Part shown: positions 46,989 through 59,399 of the stretch, in pieces
Position numbering within the stretch: the stretch's first letter is position 1
Layout: each line of letters begins with the position of its first letter
NCBI GenBank assembly: GCA_014529385.2
Contig: CM043944.1
Coordinates: forward strand, 168,275,740-168,339,739
Length of the DNA: 64,000 bases
Reading direction: 5' to 3'
DNA from: Adiantum capillus-veneris
Taxonomy: Eukaryota > Streptophyta > Polypodiopsida > Polypodiales > Pteridaceae
Notes under the pieces: generated by a model
What the model was told of the DNA's origin: nothing
Database searches by the model: none
What the model saw: only the letters and a program-made list of their open reading frames with translations
Position numbers and translations under genes: made by a program

Positions 46989-47029
<41 letters not shown>
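46989..47029. repeat. (CT)n microsatellite
   Basis: Twenty CT units, followed directly by degenerate tandem units (next entry). Confidence 0.95.
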
Positions 47030-47030
<1 letters not shown>

Positions 47031-47255
47031 CTTTGCATGAGGACCTCCTTTTTGGTGTCATCTCTCCCTAGCAATAGATGTTCACAAAGAGGCCCTCTCC
47101 CGTGTTCCTTCCTTTGCATGGCTTTGCATGAGGGCCTCCTTTTCACTTGTCATCTCTCCATGGTGGTACATGTTCACAGAGAGCCCCTCTCTCGTCTTCC
47201 TTCGTCTCAAAGGTCCTCACCTCGCATATGTCTACACAGAGAGGCCTTCTAACAC
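47031..47255. repeat. Degenerate ~90-bp tandem repeat, 2-3 units
   Basis: CTTTGCATGAGG-CCTCCTTTT ... TGTTCACA-AGAG-CCCTCT recurs from about 47031 and 47121, with a partial third copy near 47210. Confidence 0.75.
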
Positions 47256-47269
47256 ACCATTGTTGTGCT

Positions 47270-48500
47270 CTTCCGATAGATGTAGCTTGCCCTTATGAGA
47301 GAGAGAGAGACACACACACACACACACAGAGCCTGAAGGTAACCATCAAAAGGAGTCCACCTTGAGTACATTCCATCAATAAATCAACCATTTTATCTTG
47401 AGAAGGATGGCCACATAGCCAACCACATCTACCATGTGCACCATCTCGCACCTCAATTTGAACAAGACTGACCACTCTCCAACACAAAAATTAGCCTGAA
47501 CCATCTTTCCACAACAAACTAAAGCATCCACAATCAACATCGAAGCACAAGCAAACTAAGCCGCGGAAGAAAGCCCTTCGACCAGATGGTACGGATCCTT
47601 CATTCATCCCCTAACCTTGCTCCTGGCCATGGCGGGGTCGACAACAAGGAAGTCCCCTTCGTGATTGGCTTTGCCTGCTCTCCATGAGGCATGCTCCCCA
47701 CTAAAGGTCCACCTGTCCAGGTAGAACACCTTGCACAAGTCTACATAGGGGTCGAATTTCTAGTGTAGCTTCCCTTGGAGCTTGTGTTTCCATAAAAAGG
47801 GAGTCATGGAGACACCAAGGTAGGTGGAGGGGACTACCCAACCAAGATCCCCCATGTAGCTCGAAACTCCTTTCCTCACCTCCCATCCAACCACAACCGT
47901 GCTTGCCTAGTGGTGCGTACATCTTTTCTTTTTTGCTAAACTCACAATAGTAAGAAGATATATTGAATTCTCCATAAAAGAAATATACAAAGAAGCCTAA
48001 AGTCATATCGAGCTTTGAGGGACTGCTCGATACACCAATAAGTTACAAAGCCCTCAATAAGTTACGGTCCTTGAGGGCTTTCCATCGTCTTTCCTTCTAA
48101 AAACATATCATTCTTGAAGAACCTTATCTTACAGGTCCTTTAGATCCATTAGCATGACTTGCTTGGCAAGCCTTTAATCGCCGAGCACTCTGGCTAGAAT
48201 CTCGACGCCTGTCATCATAGCACCCCATAACATCTCAAAATAAGTCTATATCATTTTGGAAAATTCAAATACCTTCTCTAAACATCGAGAATGTAAACGC
48301 TAAGGGAAAGTACTAAACGCCCCAATGACTATAAAGTCAAAAGTGATCGTACTCTTTATGTAAAGAGGTATATACTATTTCCCTTTTCTTTTCCTTTCGC
48401 TCAACTTTTTTAAATCTTTGCAAGGCTTTTGAACTATGTTTTCGTAAGTTTTACTGATTTTTTTCTCCAATTTTGCGATGAATGTTTGCCACATGTTGGA
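47270..48500. other. Intergenic DNA, no supported gene
   Basis: A short (GA)n(CA)n tract is at 47299-47328. A minus-strand stretch around 47690-47880 vaguely recalls the end of a LINE reverse transcriptase but has stops and no catalytic motif. Confidence 0.4.
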
Positions 48501-48524
48501 TCTAATGATCCCATTTTACCTACC

Positions 48525-48712
48525 GAACTTCCCTCTACAAATCATATTGCTCACACTTTATTCAAGCTCCCTGGGCTTAACCTTAGTTCTGTAATTGGAC
48601 ACTCAAGTATCCTAAACTTCTCTCTACAAATCATCATATTGCTCTCACTTTATTCAAGGCCCCCTGGGTTCATCAACCTTAGTTCTATAATTGGATACTC
48701 AAGTATCCTGAG
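48525..48712. repeat. ~93-bp tandem duplication
   Basis: The block CTTCCCTCTACAAATCAT...GACACTCAAGTATCCT is repeated once with a few indels (second copy from about 48617). Confidence 0.85.
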
Positions 48713-48719
48713 ACACTAA

Positions 48720-49446
48720 AGTGCCTTGTTTTTCGAGCAACTTGTCATGATTATTTGTTTAAGCTAGAAACAAAACTTATAGGTCATGGTCATGTCTTAG
48801 GTTAGTTATGAGATGAAGAATGCCAAATTTTTAGTTGTGCCAAAATCAATACCATATCATTATTATAAAGACTAGTATAGCTGGCGCGTTGGCTTCGCCG
48901 CCTCTCTCTCTCTCTCTCTCCATCACTGTGTTCCCAAACGTTGCAGGCCACACCCGTCGATTGAAGGAGGATCTGACGTGTGACAAGGGGGGGGAGCCGA
49001 AATTCCCTCCTCCTTTATCTATTAGTATAAAAAATTTTAATATGAAAAAATAATAAAATAAGTTAGTGTAATTTTAACAAAACTTCCATAAATTGAATAT
49101 AACTTTCATCCAAATGAGATTTTGCATAGATTTCAAGGTTTAAAGATAGGAAAAAAATTATTATAGCGAGAACTCAAGCTTCATAGCTTAGTTCTTGGAC
49201 CAATTTTTTGTGATGATAAAAAAACCCAAATCTTGAAAACGTTGATAGAGGGAATTTTTAATCTTTCAAATCCTCTTTCATTAACATAATAAAGTAAGTA
49301 GATTTTACCAAATTTCCACATGAAGATTTTCCCAAGTTTCTAGCTAAAATATTTCAACAAATTGAGACTTAGAGAGAAAAGCAGATGTCTTCTTTTCTGG
49401 GAGATCGAGAAGAGTGACAAAGTGGGTCAAATCTCAATTCCCAAGC

Positions 49447-49488
<42 letters not shown>

Positions 49489-50090
49489 CAAGCCAAGGTT
49501 GCTTTTTGATGTGCATCCTTGTTCATCAAACAATCTTTTAGAGATTTCACATATTTTTAGGGTTTTTAGTGTTTTTTTGAAGGGTAGCTCAAATATTTAC
49601 ACATTAAAAAAATTGGCAAAATACACAAAAACAAGTAAAATGCCCATCAAAAAGCAAACCTTCTCCTGGCCACTCATTGAGTAAAGAATGCAAACTCCTA
49701 GCCAATATGGAGCAGTTGTGTACAGTAAAGTAGAGCACAATGCACATGACTCAAGGCACATGGGAGTCCATTCAAAATGCTTTGATGCACAGTTGTTAGG
49801 TGGATTCTAGCTTGACATCATGTGGATGCCTTTAGAATTATGCTAGTGTTGTTGCCTTCATGGCATTGCTACCAACTGCATTACGTATGCTCGTTGAAAA
49901 ACACAAGGCATTTGAATTTACATTACGCTTGGAAATTATTTTAATTTGTCTTTAAGTTCATTCTCAATTTGCACCTTCAAGGTAGTAGGTTGCTACAATT
50001 TTGGAACAATTTGTTTAACGTAAATATGGAGAGATTTTGTGAGAGGAGTGGGAGAAAAGCAAACAAATTGAAAGGGAGGCATGGGGCACG
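48720..50090. other. Intergenic DNA with (CT)n and (GA)n tracts
   Basis: (CT)n at 48901-48920 and (GA)n at 49450-49486. The interval is AT-rich and no gene was recognised. Confidence 0.5.
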
Positions 50091-50099
50091 TGCCAAGTG

Positions 50100-50480
50100 G
50101 CCATGGACAAGAGCTGACATAGTGGATACATGTGGTAGGTTGAAGCTAGAGGTGGGAAACATCATCGTGGATAGCGGACGCCATGAGGACAAGCCCAATG
50201 GCATGCATCCATAAGAAGACCACGGCATGTGGACAAACATGCGACAAGAGGAGGGAGGTAAAGGTGAAAAAGTTTTTTTTTTTTTGCTAGAGGCATTGCC
50301 TCCAAGACAAGAGCGGACACACATGCATGTGGCAGGTTGAAGCTGGAGGTGGGGAATCAACACACCATGGATAGTGGGTGCCATGGGGACAAGCACAACG
50401 GCGTGCGTCCGGATGAAGATCACGAACACGTGGCAGGAGGGGGCATAGGCAAAAAAGTTTTTTTTTTGTTAAGGGCATTG
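50100..50480. repeat. ~197-bp tandem duplication
   Basis: The AGGTTGAAGCT...AGGTGGG block at 50137 recurs at 50334, each copy ending in a poly-T run and a GGCATTGCC motif. The copies differ at roughly one base in six. Confidence 0.8.
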
Positions 50481-53271
50481 CCCCCAAGATAGAGAAGCCA
50501 CTGTGGTGGTTGGTTAGCACTTGAATCTCTATTTCACGTGGTTGAGAGCTCACTTCCCAAAAACGTTGGGGAGTTTACACTTGTGTGTGTCCTGCCCTGA
50601 AGATGCATTGATTTCCACCTCCAGCTTCAACCTGCCACCACAGTGCATCAAGTAGATAGTATGCACAATGGATCTTCCATTGTGCATTGTGCATCAGGTA
50701 GATAATAAGCAATATGGATCTTCCACATCGATACCAATGACAATGTGATGTTTGTCAAGGGCATGCATAAGCTACCAAAAGTAAACTTTGCACTTTATTT
50801 TAGAGAAAGATCTCTCTAGTGCTATAAACGTTTGGTACAACAAAAGATACGTAAAGGGAGTGCACTTGAATAGCCACTTTTTCGAAGGCATGTGCATGTC
50901 TCCAAAGATGTATATTTTTCTATGCCCACAGTTTCTACAAAGTGGAGTTTGAATCATTGGAACAAGTAGCACTTTGGATTAAACAAGGAGCGTGTATGAT
51001 TCAAGAGGATGATTGAGACTATAACGACTTTCACATGCATCTTTGGGGCTATCCACAAAGCAATGATCCCAATCCCTTTTTTTTTTCTTGGCAATATCCA
51101 CTCCACTCAAAGAGAGTGTCCTCAAAGAAATACATGTCTATGCCAAAACGAGCCATGGATGCTTCACCAGACATAGAGAACATAACACCTCAAATAAAAC
51201 TCCATAAGATTAGGCTTTTTACAGGGAAGCCCCTAACCCTTACATCTTATGATATCTTGTCAATAGGTGAGAAAATGTTTTATAAAGGCAATAGCAAGGT
51301 ATGATCTTCCTATTGTGAGGGGATGCCTTGGGTAGTCATTATGGATTACCCCCTCCCACCCTGCACTAACTGCACCTCAAAAGGCTCTAGCTAGAAATGG
51401 GCTTCGTACGCCCCTCCCTTTTTGTGTGTGCATATGTGAGGTGTCTCATCAAACTATTTTCACTCCAATCTTACCACTTACCCCCTCCCATGGGGTGCTT
51501 GGTGAATCTCCTTGGATGGTGGAGAGGAATGAGGTAACTATATCTAGGTTGAAAATATATTTTCATGTATATATCTTTGGGTATCCATAAAGCAATAATC
51601 CTAGTCTTCTTTTTGGCTTGACAAAGGGAAAAGGCCATAGAGATGACTTCTCTTTTTGGATGGCTAAAAATAGGATCATTTTTCTTTTGAACAAAAGAGT
51701 TTGATTGGTGAGTGTTGTAGTGAGCACTCAAGAGAAAGTTATAAGTGGTAGTGGTGGGTTGTTGAAAAATGTTGCCAGCTTGGACGGATCCAATGTGGGT
51801 AGGTGAATAGGTTTTCAAGAGGGTGTGGTTGCCAAAAAGTCATCATTGGTGCATGAAAGAGGGGCATTGAAGGTTCTCGTGTCGTCATTTCTTCCACCCT
51901 CTCGCTTTCACGCTCTCCCTTGCCCTCAAAGGCCTTGCACTAGGTCTCTCTTTATGTTTTTCACGAATCTGCCTCCTTGCTCGGCTTCTCTTTTCCTTGC
52001 CCCTACCTTTTCTCCACACTTCTCATGTTTCCTTGGTACCTCATGCCCTCAAGCGGCACGCCAGAACTACAAGAGGATGGAGCTTTGTATGCTCCTATGC
52101 AAGCATCCCTGCAAGCTTCATTTTTTGAGTCTTGGCAAGTGTGGAGTATCACCTTTTGTTAAGCCTCTTTGTGCATCTCTTCCTTTAATGGACAAATGCG
52201 CAGTGGAGATATGTTGTGAGCGGCAAACTTTGCTAGAGTTTGTAGCGCAGATCTGCAGTAGGCGTCAGAGCTAGATGGAGCGGCTCACGTGTGCAAGAGG
52301 TTTTGCAACAGCACTGGTTGCCATGGGTGTAGAGCTACCGTGAGCGGCAAAGGTGCCTTCAAGTGGTGGCACATATTTGCAGTGGGTGGCACTTGATCAC
52401 ATGGCCTCCTCTCCCTTGCTAATCCCCATGACGAACTAGTGTTGTAGAAGCTCTACCTCTATGAGCCTTGCTTTGGGGTCCCTTTGCAAACTTAGCTACA
52501 AGAACTCTTTGGCCTCTACAGATGCCAGTGATGGGCTCTCTTGTGAGTTCATCAGCTTGAAAAAATGAACCCTTACATTGCTTATATGCCCCCATGGAGG
52601 TGAGGCCGTCCTTGCACACCTCCACCATTGTACATGCCAATGACCATATCTTGAAGTTGGGCCCTACTATAGCCCTTGGACAACCTCAGGGGCCATTTAC
52701 TGAGGGGTCACAAAGGGGTGCCAAGGCAAAAAATGATGAAGGGAGAACGAAGGAATCGAAGGATGTGGAGCTTGTTAGGTTGGTGTCTTGCTTATGTTTT
52801 TTTTTATGTGTTGCAGGTGGATCCTCAGAATTTCTGCATTGAAACTTGGGAGACTTTTTTTTTTCTCAATCCCCAGGTCAACATCTCTTGTGATTCCATC
52901 TAATTCAAACGTTTGCACTACCTATTGAAGGCTTATTTTGTGTGTTTGGGATTGTTGTCCGTTTTTTTTTATAGAAAACTTTAAGAATGGGTAATCGAGG
53001 CATATACTAGATTTTTAAAGAATTTTTGCTTTGCAATGATGTGACCATTGTTTTTGTTTGTGAGAGTTTAGAAAAACGTTGATCTTTTGAAAGCAAGAGG
53101 ATGCTTGAATGCCAAGGACCACACGCAAGCATTGAGTCTTGGACATAATGGGTTATTTTTTAGGAGGGTTTTTCAATGCTAAATAAAATGGCGTGTCTCT
53201 TGGATATATTTTCTTATGGGGCATTTTGGGTCATTAAATTGAGCAAATCACTTCTTTGGGGATCAAATTAG
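50481..53271. other. Intergenic DNA, no supported gene
   Basis: Small internal repeats only: a ~55-bp pair at 50645-50740 (TGCATCA-GTAGATA) and two copies of a TTTGGG-TATCCA-AAAGCAAT-ATCC segment near 51040 and 51575. Open frames up to 149 aa (51825-52274) lack recognisable domains and have simple composition. Confidence 0.45.
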
Positions 53272-53521
53272 TGTTGGGAATTGTGGGCTTTGTCCTATGT
53301 TGGTGTGTATCTCCTCTATCCTACTGAGATCCATAGGTGGCACAAAACCATGTGGTAGCATATGAAAAAGGTACTCAAGGTTGTGGGTACCCATGGGGCT
53401 CATTCGTAGAGGGTGTGGACTCACCTAGAGTTAGTTAATGGACTCCTAAAGTGCCTTGAAAGGTCACCCATGAGTTTGACACCATGAATGATTCTCTCTC
53501 TAACCCTCCCTAAGTCCTACA
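53272..53521 (+). repeat. Short LTR (250 bp), partner not found
   Basis: It begins TGTTGGGAATTG and ends AAGTCCTACA (TG...CA, TGT/ACA ends), followed 2 bp later by a Met-type primer site. No second copy is evident downstream, so this is a truncated element or one whose other LTR has decayed. Confidence 0.6.
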
Positions 53522-53523
53522 AG

Positions 53524-53537
53524 TGGTATCAAAGCCA
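53524..53537 (+). promoter_or_regulatory. Primer binding site, tRNA-Met type variant
   Basis: TGGTATCAAAGCCA, differing at one base from the standard TGGTATCAGAGCCA. Confidence 0.65.
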
Positions 53538-54175
53538 TGAAGGGAACTATGTTTTTGAAGCTAAAAGTAAGTATGTTTGAAGTGATCACAAATGAAATTT
53601 TATGGACTAGAATTGTAGCACTCAAAGTGCTCCACATGCCTATCTTTACAACTCGTCAATTCAAGCGACGATGAGGAAGTTATGACAGTTTGAATTTGGA
53701 ATGGTTTGCAGATCCATACCAGATTTGGACAACTACAGTTGAAGTAAATGCATGGCCCTAAAGTGCTCATCTTGTGGAGCATGTCGATCTTTACAGATTG
53801 ACAATCAAAGTTCTGATTGCCAATATAATGCCAGTTGAAGTTTCATCGGGGGCTGGCTCTGTGCCAGATTGGTTGCCTTGGTCGATGTGCCATTTGGGGT
53901 TTTCTCATCCTTGCTATGATTTTTTATGGAAACTATGCGGTGTGCGAAGGCCATAGGAGTTTATGGCTCATCAATTAAAGTTCGGGGAGGCGAGATATTG
54001 AAGGTCAAGTCGGCAACAATTTCCAGATGGATTTTCTCGGTTTTTGTTGCATCAATTGAAGGGGGCAAGTTTCAAACGCAACAAAGTTTGCATCACTCAA
54101 ACCCGGCATGGTGAACGTTCATATGGTTCTTATGGCTTGGGAGTCCAACCATCATGCATCAAATGGAAGAACCCT
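53538..54175 (+). other. Internal remnant behind the 53.3-kb LTR
   Basis: No domain is recognised. Two related segments (CTTTACAACTCGTCAATTC near 53643 and CTTTACAGATTGACAATC near 53791) suggest an internal duplication. Confidence 0.4.
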
Positions 54176-54180
54176 GAATG

Positions 54181-54512
54181 AGGGGAGAAAATGAGTTTTT
54201 CTAATATATAATTTTTGAAGGGTTTGCAAGGCTTTGGAGGCCCAAGGGGTGCACCGTGAAACTCATGGCGAGTAGCCATGTGGAATTGCTAAAAAACCCA
54301 CACAGGGTTTGAAGCTATCAATAGCCATGGCATATATACAGGAATGAGGGGAGAAAATGAGTTTTTCTAATATATATTTTTTGAAGGGTTTGCAAGGCTT
54401 TGGAGGCCCAAGGGGTGCACCGTGAAAGTCATGGCGAGTAGCCATGTGGAATTGCTAAAAAACCCACACAGGGTTTGAAGCTATCAATAGCCATGGCATA
54501 TATACAGTAATG
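54181..54512. repeat. 166-bp tandem duplication
   Basis: The block starting AGGGGAGAAAATGAG at 54181 recurs at 54347 with very few changes (for example one T missing in the poly-T segment), so the event is recent. Confidence 0.92.
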
Positions 54513-54879
54513 AAGATCCATCATCAGTATCACAAGAGTGAGCATGGGCTCTTGGAGTTTGGTTATGGTGCCTTGGCGCGGGCGCTGTTGCGGCAGCCCT
54601 ACTAGGCATTCTTGGCGATGTGGTAGGTACGTTCTCAAGTGGCCATAACAGCCAAAACCTTTTAATGAAGGAAGGGGTTCCCACTGGGTTGTCACGCTGC
54701 TGTGACAACCCTCTGTGGGGGCACTCACACAAGGATTGAGCTCAAAGGTAGTCAAGATTAGAAGTCATGCAAACTCGAGCTAAAAACAAGGAGAGGAGCC
54801 GACCAAAATAAAAAATGGCTCACATGCCCTTAAGGGCACAATTTTTTTGCATTGGGGAGGGTTTTTTTGAGCGATAGAA

Positions 54880-55045
54880 AGAGAGCTCTTTTGGCATTGA
54901 GAGAGACATAAATACATTTCTCTTTTGGCAATTGAGGCAGTGGAGAGCGACAAAAAGAGTTCTTTTTTGGAAATTGAGGCAGTGGAGAGTGACAAAAAGA
55001 GAGTTCTCTTTTGGCAATGGAGGCAGTGGAGAGCGACAGAGGAGA
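54880..55045. repeat. ~40-bp minisatellite (GGCAGTGGAGAGCGACA)
   Basis: Three good units at 54930-55040 and a decayed one to the left. Each has GAGGCAGTGGAGAG followed by a TTCTCTTTTGG-type segment. Confidence 0.85.
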
Positions 55046-55139
55046 GATTTATCATCATGATCAAGACCATTGAGAGCTCCATCACCTTTGCTGGGTGCTC
55101 CATCATCATCATCGCTGCTCAAATACAGTTCATGCTAAA

Positions 55140-55408
55140 CTAAATTGTCTTAAACTCTTTGTAAGGGAGCTTAAACTCCTTAATTTTCAATCAATCCAAT
55201 TAACGATGCTGTTAATGGCACAGCCTTGGCAATCGAGCGTCGATTCTTGTCCGTGCTATCAATTTCAATTATTTTTATGCTTTGTTTCCATTTCAAAGTG
55301 GTTATTAGTCTACTGAGCGGTGTTGTGCATCTTCCCCATCTCTCTTTTCCTACAACTAGCAGCCAGACGCTGTCTTGGATCGGCTTTCAAACCCAATAAC
55401 CCCCAACA
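55140..55408 (+). repeat. Right end of an LTR (left boundary not found)
   Basis: It ends CCCCCAACA (expected start TGTTGGGGG not found upstream) and is followed after 4 bp by a primer site. The 54880-55045 minisatellite may lie within this LTR. Confidence 0.45.
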
Positions 55409-55412
55409 TCAT

Positions 55413-55432
55413 TGGTGAATCCGACATGAATC
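55413..55432 (+). promoter_or_regulatory. Primer binding site, tRNA-Trp type
   Basis: TGGTGAATCCGACATGAATC is, by memory of plant tRNA-Trp, complementary to its 3' end with two mismatches. Other primer sites in this window are tRNA-Met type, so this is a distinct lineage. Confidence 0.65.
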
Positions 55433-55463
55433 GAGCCGGAGTGGGAAATATTTGTAGAGAACG

Positions 55464-56110
55464 ATGTCTACACCGCAGGAGGCAGCCGTGCAACAGATGA
55501 TGCAGCAATTTGTAGCCTATTTGCAACAAAAACAGGTTGCCCAACAACAATATGATATGCAAGAGTGGATTTGTAGACAGATGGGTACTGATAAACTGCA
55601 GGGATTTGAAGGCCGAGATATTACCAAATTCTGGAAGATCTATGAGAAATCTATGGAAGATAATGAAATGGATGATCAAATTGCACTGAAAAAGTTTCAA
55701 CTAATTGCGGTGCCTGAACTTAGGGCCGAAGTGAAAGAAATTCAGGCAGATCAAGTACCGAATTGGCAGAAATTGAAGAAGGCACTGCAAGAGGATTATT
55801 TCCTTGAAGATTCTTGAAGGGTAACAAGACAAAGCTTCATGAAGTGGGCGCAGAAGACGAATAAAAACTTATATGCACGAGGGATGCCACGTGATTTGAA
55901 AACAAGTTTGATCAATTATCCTTGACAAAGCAATGTTCAATAAAGGCTGAGAAGGTCAAATTGTTTATGTTTATTCAAGCTGTTGATCTGCGGCTTCAAA
56001 AGAGTTTGGTACAATTACGAGAGGACTCAACTGGTGAATTGGGATTAATGTTGGTATGAACAAAGTTGGTTGATGCTAAAAGATGTGCTATACAGTACTA
56101 AGGATGTTGA
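55464..56110 (+). pseudogene. Gag of the tRNA-Trp-primed gypsy element
   Basis: An open piece runs from the ATG at 55464 to 55817 (117 aa), starting 31 bp after the primer site. It is Gln-rich at the N-terminus (residues 5-33). It then has the gag core: LQGFEGRDITKFWKIYEK, KKFQLIAVPELRAEVKEI and WQKLKKALQEDYFLEDS. After a stop at 55815 the similarity continues in shifted frames (RQSFMKWAQKTNKNL, then a FKLLICGFKR-type segment) to about 56110. The later part, including any knuckle and all of pol, is missing. Confidence 0.7.
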
Positions 56111-56174
56111 CAGGTGAGGGATAAAGGGCTAAAGCACGTATGAAAACCCAGGGCATGCAGGTGGCAGCAGCAGA

Positions 56175-56332
56175 ATTGTATGTATGCTGTGGTTTCTTAG
56201 GCTAAAAAATTGCCAAGAAGGGCCAATTGGAGTAGGGGATCTAGGTGGCAGCAGAATTGTATGTATGATGTGGTTTCTTAGGCTAAAAAATTGCCAAGAA
56301 GGGCCAATTGGAGCAGGGGATCTAGGTGTTCA
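56175..56332. repeat. ~81-bp tandem duplication
   Basis: TTGTATGTATGCTGTGG...GGGGATCTAGGTGG is repeated with three substitutions. It lies just after the gag remnant. Confidence 0.9.
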
Positions 56333-56344
56333 AAGTGAAAAATT

Positions 56345-59090
56345 TAATGCTCCAGGATGTAGTATTTGAGGTGCTCTAGAAGCCGATCTAGACGGCTTCT
56401 AAAACGGATCCATGGTTTGCAAGTTATGGCTGTCTAAACGTGGAATGCATTGTAGATTCTTGACGGTTAGGGAAGATGAGGACAGGTGTCCAGGGTTGGT
56501 TTTAGCAGGTAAACGTAAAATACTCGAGTTGTGGAGCATGTTGTGAGTGCACGTGTGCGCGGATGAGAGATACACCTCCCCGGGGGTCTATGCACAAAAT
56601 ATACAGCTTACACCTTTATACAATCTTCAATATACATTAGAGTTGCGAAAGCGTTTGCATAGGGGAGGAGCTCTCAACGCTCGACCAAGCATGTAGTTTA
56701 GGCCATGAGCTGGCGGACTGCATCCAGAGGCACCTAGCAACTAGTGATACCCCTGAATGGGTGTTATGAATGAAAGTGTACTAAAAAAAAATATAACATT
56801 GTAGGGTGAATATATGTGTACACCACATTGCGGGAAGAGAGAGAGAGTATAGTGGAGGATGAAATAGAGTGCACAGAGATGTGAGAGAATGACAACAGAG
56901 AATCTTTAAATGCCCTACCTATATGAAACAGGCAAAATCATATATTAATGCAATGACAAAATCTTGGTATACCATAACATAAAAAAAGAGAGTTTATGAT
57001 CACATAACTAGCAGAGCATTGGACCATGTGTAGGGATTGATCCGTCCACCCATCCACTTCCGCTTCACTATGGACAAAGAGAATTTCACTTCGCCGAGAG
57101 CGAGCTAGAACACCTCCAACCTAACTGAGCCAGACATAAGCTGCGGCGGCCGCTTTGCCTCCCTCCATGAACCCGATCTATGAAAGGATCCCAAGTACCA
57201 ATAGGTGGTAGGGTATCAACACCAACCATACCAGTTTAGGCGCCACGTCTCTTTGATGCCCAACACCGGGTCTTTAGGCAAAGCCAAGGAAAAATCCTTG
57301 ATGCGTTAACCGTGTAGGTCATTTAACCCCGGATGCACTAACTGTGTAGATGAGCCTAACAAAAAGAAGAAGACCTAGGCGAAAACCTCGATCCAACAAA
57401 GCCATGGGTTAACGACCCTTTTGTCTAAGGCTCAGCAATGTAGGTGCTTCTAGTCTTGTAGCGATGATGCCATGAGAAACATAACACGTGAGTCCAATCA
57501 CAATAGCACCTTGCATATGCACAAACAATCTTTTCCAAACACTTAGATTCTACATGGTCTGTACCCCTACATGTCTACCATAAACCATCCAGATCACTTC
57601 ATGATCTAATTCCAAAACCATAAACCATAATCCAATCACATCACATGGGTGAGCACTCCACCCAACTCGGGTGAGGCACAACCAATCTTGCATAACCACT
57701 TTAGAACATAACATGGCTGCAAAAATTTTGGCAGCATTTTTTGGATTATAACCATATCCAAAAAAAAAACCAAGAGCCACACCAGCTTCCACCATAAAAA
57801 CCACAAACCATAATCCATGAGGGAATCTCAGCCCTTAACCACCAATCATATTCACATTGAACCGACTCCCACACTTGGAGTTTAACATATCCCATGTAGT
57901 CAATCGGAGTACACACACATATGACCCTTAAGACATGAGCTTTTCATGCATAAAATAAGTCTAACCAGCAACTAAAAATGAAATAAAAATATAATTTTCA
58001 CAACCCTAAACCATACAAGTTGATGCATCACATCTGCACTTCACCTCTCTAGCACATAGAGCTAGTTTTGACCTAGAAAGGTGGAAACCAATTATACCCA
58101 TGCACATGAGGCATCCACATCAAGCCATAATTTTCCATCCATTTTGTGATAACAATCCATCACCATAAACATGATGCAAAACAGCTTCGAGACCATAAAC
58201 CATAACTTCACACATATGCAAAAAAACAACTTTTTGCCATTTTCGAGAGCATGCATGACATGCAAATGAAAGTGTTTGACCTCAAACCAAAGCATCAAAT
58301 TCCGATCCATAATATAGACCCACACTCTATCACATCACTTTACCCATATGATCCTCACACACAACAAACGGTAACCCAAAAAGAAAGCCACTTTAATCAT
58401 ATCCGCCTATGCGGTGCGGGTTGACTAACCATATACCCTCACATATGTTTATGGGTATCTAATAAATGAAATCAACTCACCAAAACAACCATAAATCATA
58501 CATAAGAGGCTTGGTTAACTCACGACGTCATATGGTACTCCCCCTAGGTAGCACCCCTATACACGTAGGTAAAACCGGTTATGAAGGATTAATAACTCGA
58601 ATACCTGAGGTGATAACGGAGACCTAAATACATTTATCATCAAGTTTCATCAATCGTTTTCATTGGTTAAGTGGGTTTTCCCATCCGGTGAATCTATATA
58701 GTGGTTCTCCAAGGAGCTTGGGTCCAAAATTTTGACCAAAGTGCAATGGGCAGTAAGCTGTTTTTGACCATATCTCTTAGCTCGTGTGATTTTCAGATGA
58801 CACCAAAGAGAGATAATGTTCTAAATGATGTGTTTCATCTCTAGTTTAAAGGGTTCGGGCTGATTCATAACGGTTTGTGAGTTATGACCAAAACAATGTT
58901 CTCATCGCTTCTATGATGTGAATTGAAAAGCCCTTTTTATGCACGCACGTGATCATAAACGCATCATGTGCATAAATCAACGTGTTAAACATGATGAAGT
59001 AATCATGGGGCAACTTCATACGTACTCGAAAAATCCATACATGCACTCGTACATGAAAAACAATCACCGAGAGGGTGACTACTCAAAAAA
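56345..59090. other. Intergenic or LTR DNA, no supported gene
   Basis: Repeated ACCATAAACCATAA segments (57610-57810 and 58190) and a short GA tract near 56838. Part of it may belong to the long LTR of the minus-strand gypsy element to the right. Confidence 0.4.
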
Positions 59091-59095
59091 ATTAC

Positions 59096-59100
<5 letters not shown>

Positions 59101-59170
<70 letters not shown>
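59101..59170. repeat. (GA)n microsatellite, ~70 bp
   Basis: GA run; a (CTT)n tract follows at 59361-59384. Confidence 0.95.
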
Positions 59171-59174
<4 letters not shown>

Positions 59175-59399
59175 GATAGCTATGGATTTAAGAGCTTCTC
59201 ACTGTGCTTTAGAATGTATTAGGGACTGTCGAAAGGCTTCTTGCTTTGCCGCAAGAGAGCGGTGATGAGAGCTACGTAGAGGTTTTCACCAGGAGAGCTT
59301 TCGGAGAGCGCGTACACCATTAAATGAGAGAGGAGATAGTAAGCAAATATAGAGAGAATATCCTTCTTCTTCTTCTTCTTCTTCCCGTATACGAGACAA

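Noticed and set aside
47690-47880. LINE reverse transcriptase tail on the minus strand (STYLGVSM...WKHKLQGKL)
   Set aside because: Only a short resemblance, a stop within it, and no catalytic box or endonuclease nearby.
48870-49050. Helitron-like or MITE-like end (ACTAGTATAGCTGGCGCG)
   Set aside because: No matching opposite end, hairpin or target duplication could be found.
51825-52274. 149-aa plus-strand open frame
   Set aside because: Cys/Pro/Ser-rich simple composition, no domain, no promoter; a chance ORF is more likely.
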